The translations under genes and the position numbers were made by a program. From positions 1 through 7,146 of the forward strand of contig JAUPWD010000034.1 of assembly GCA_030916685.1 (NCBI GenBank): DNA of 7,146 bases. The letters are read 5' to 3'. How positions within the stretch are numbered: the stretch's first letter is position 1; the number at the start of each line of letters is the position of its first letter. Source of the DNA: Patescibacteria group bacterium. GTDB lineage: Bacteria; Patescibacteria; Paceibacteria; Moranbacterales; UBA1568. This document shows, piece by piece, positions 6,563 to 7,146 of the stretch. The notes under the pieces are model-generated. The model had not been told where the DNA came from, ran no database searches, and worked only from the letters and a program-made list of their open reading frames with translations.

Positions 6563-7146
6563 CGCTCAATCGTCAATTTGAGATATTGGTAATACTCCTC
6601 ATTCTTCGCATTTTCCGTCGTGTACTTCTCAGATACTTTTTTCCGTGCCGCCTCACCAGTATTTTTTCGCAGCTGCTCGTCATCGATAAGATTAAGAAGT
6701 TTTTCCTGCCATTCGAAAGGATTCGATGCGACGAATCCATCGATGCCATCAGCTACCGCCTCGCGAAATGTTCGCGTCGCTGCGGCCACCGTCGGAATAC
6801 CGAATGCCCCGGCTTCGAAAAATTTCAACTCTGACTTCGCTTCGCAGAATGGATTTTCCATTACGAGCGGCGCGAGATTGATATCGATCCCCGATATGTT
6901 CTCGAAATGCTCTCGGCGACCGGCAAATGGCAGTCTAATGATCCGCTCATGAAAGGGCTCGAATACGTCATCGAGGATAAGTGGCCCGGCGATGACGAGT
7001 ATAACCGACGGACGCACCTTCATCACAGCAAGGAGCGATCCGGTTATCGATTTGAAATCGTCATCATGACTCGCCGTCCCACTGAAGTAACCCAAGAAAA
7101 CAGTATCTTGTATTTCGTATTTCGTATTTCGTATTTTGTCGATCCA
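6550..7146 (-). CDS. Glycosyltransferase (GT-B fold, GT4-like), C-terminal part; 5' end beyond window
   Basis: The frame is open through the window edge, so this is a partial gene; 198 residues are visible. They form the nucleotide-sugar-binding half of a GT-B glycosyltransferase that adds a sugar to a growing surface glycan at the cytoplasmic membrane face. The half opens with GYFSGTASHDDDF (19-31 of the visible part), a recognisable motif of one GT4-like group acting in O-antigen or rhamnan-type synthesis. DINLAPL (88-94) and NPFCEAKSELKFFEAGAFGIPTVA (98-121) follow. E111 probably corresponds to the second glutamate of the usual E-x7-E donor-site motif, and the first is not evident. The TTG at 7095 is not a credible start: it would remove the acceptor half and fall inside the GYFSG region. 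Residues before GYFSG are encoded by 7-bp repeats. The gene ends 97 bp before the epimerase, a plausible pathway partner. Sugar and linkage are unknown. Confidence 0.85.
   Translation of the reverse strand, partial: WIDKIRNTKYEIQDTVFLGYFSGTASHDDDFKSITGSLLAVMKVRPSVILVIAGPLILDDVFEPFHERIIRLPFAGRREHFENISGIDINLAPLVMENPFCEAKSELKFFEAGAFGIPTVAAATRTFREAVADGIDGFVASNPFEWQEKLLNLIDDEQLRKNTGEAARKKVSEKYTTENAKNEEYYQYLKLTIERLTS
7111..7138. repeat. Four 7-bp tandem repeats inside the glycosyltransferase frame
   Basis: TATTTCG is repeated at 7111-7117, 7118-7124 and 7125-7131, then once with one change (TATTTTG, 7132-7138). Read on the minus strand it encodes roughly K-I-R-N-T-K-Y-E-I, in the expected linker between the two GT-B domains. 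The unit length is not a multiple of three, so gain or loss of one unit would shift the reading frame of the downstream catalytic half. Confidence 0.85.

Noticed and set aside
7111..7138. CRISPR-type array
   Set aside because: The units are 7 bp and contiguous with no spacers. This is a simple tandem repeat.
1..7146. A new defence, toxin-antitoxin or prophage system
   Set aside because: The genes are housekeeping or envelope functions. The nucleotidyltransferase-like gene lacks a partner toxin gene, and no integrase, transposase, nuclease or phage structural gene is present.

Overview
The window is a compact, entirely co-directional stretch: all five protein genes lie on the minus strand, so transcription runs from the high-coordinate end to the low one. 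The gene set is a type IV pilus/type II secretion platform protein, an orphan nucleotidyltransferase-like protein with an N-terminal winged-helix-like part, UvrA, a sugar-nucleotide epimerase and a glycosyltransferase. Together with the lack of convincing Shine-Dalgarno sites and the short AT-rich intergenic tracts of degenerate heptamers, this suggests a candidate-phyla-radiation (Patescibacteria, Parcubacteria-like) genome. That placement is inference; the window has no rRNA or other phylogenetic marker except uvrA. Two genes (uvrA and the nucleotidyltransferase gene) end in TGA at the place where the protein is expected to end. The standard bacterial code therefore fits, and the TGA=Gly groups (Gracilibacteria, Absconditabacteria) are unlikely.

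Layout in order of transcription. At 7146-6550 is the C-terminal half of a GT-B glycosyltransferase, open through the window edge, with four 7-bp repeats inside its reading frame. At 6549-6453 is a spacer with GTTAAC-type repeats and a six-codon mini-ORF behind a perfect AGGAGG. At 6452-5499 is a UDP-glucuronate/UDP-glucose 4-epimerase-like SDR, followed 20 nt later by a strong intrinsic terminator. At 5399-5279 is a 121-bp MITE-like element with 20-bp inverted ends, lying directly against a good sigma-70-type promoter for uvrA. At 5217-2425 is full-length uvrA. At 2424-2304 is an AT-rich spacer made of heptamers in both orientations that can fold into a nested hairpin. At 2303-1377 is the nucleotidyltransferase-like gene. 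At 1376-1295 is a spacer with an extended -10 promoter. At 1294-74 is pilC, followed by 73 bp of T-rich sequence.

Functionally there are three unlinked themes. The glycosyltransferase and epimerase probably serve surface polysaccharide synthesis. UvrA is the damage-recognition ATPase of nucleotide excision repair. PilC belongs to a type IV pilus-like machine. No tRNA, rRNA, CRISPR array, complete insertion sequence or defence system is visible. The parts worth a second look are the small non-coding elements: the heptamer tracts (one in-frame in the glycosyltransferase), the 121-bp inverted-repeat element beside the uvrA promoter, and the nucleotidyltransferase-like protein of unknown role.
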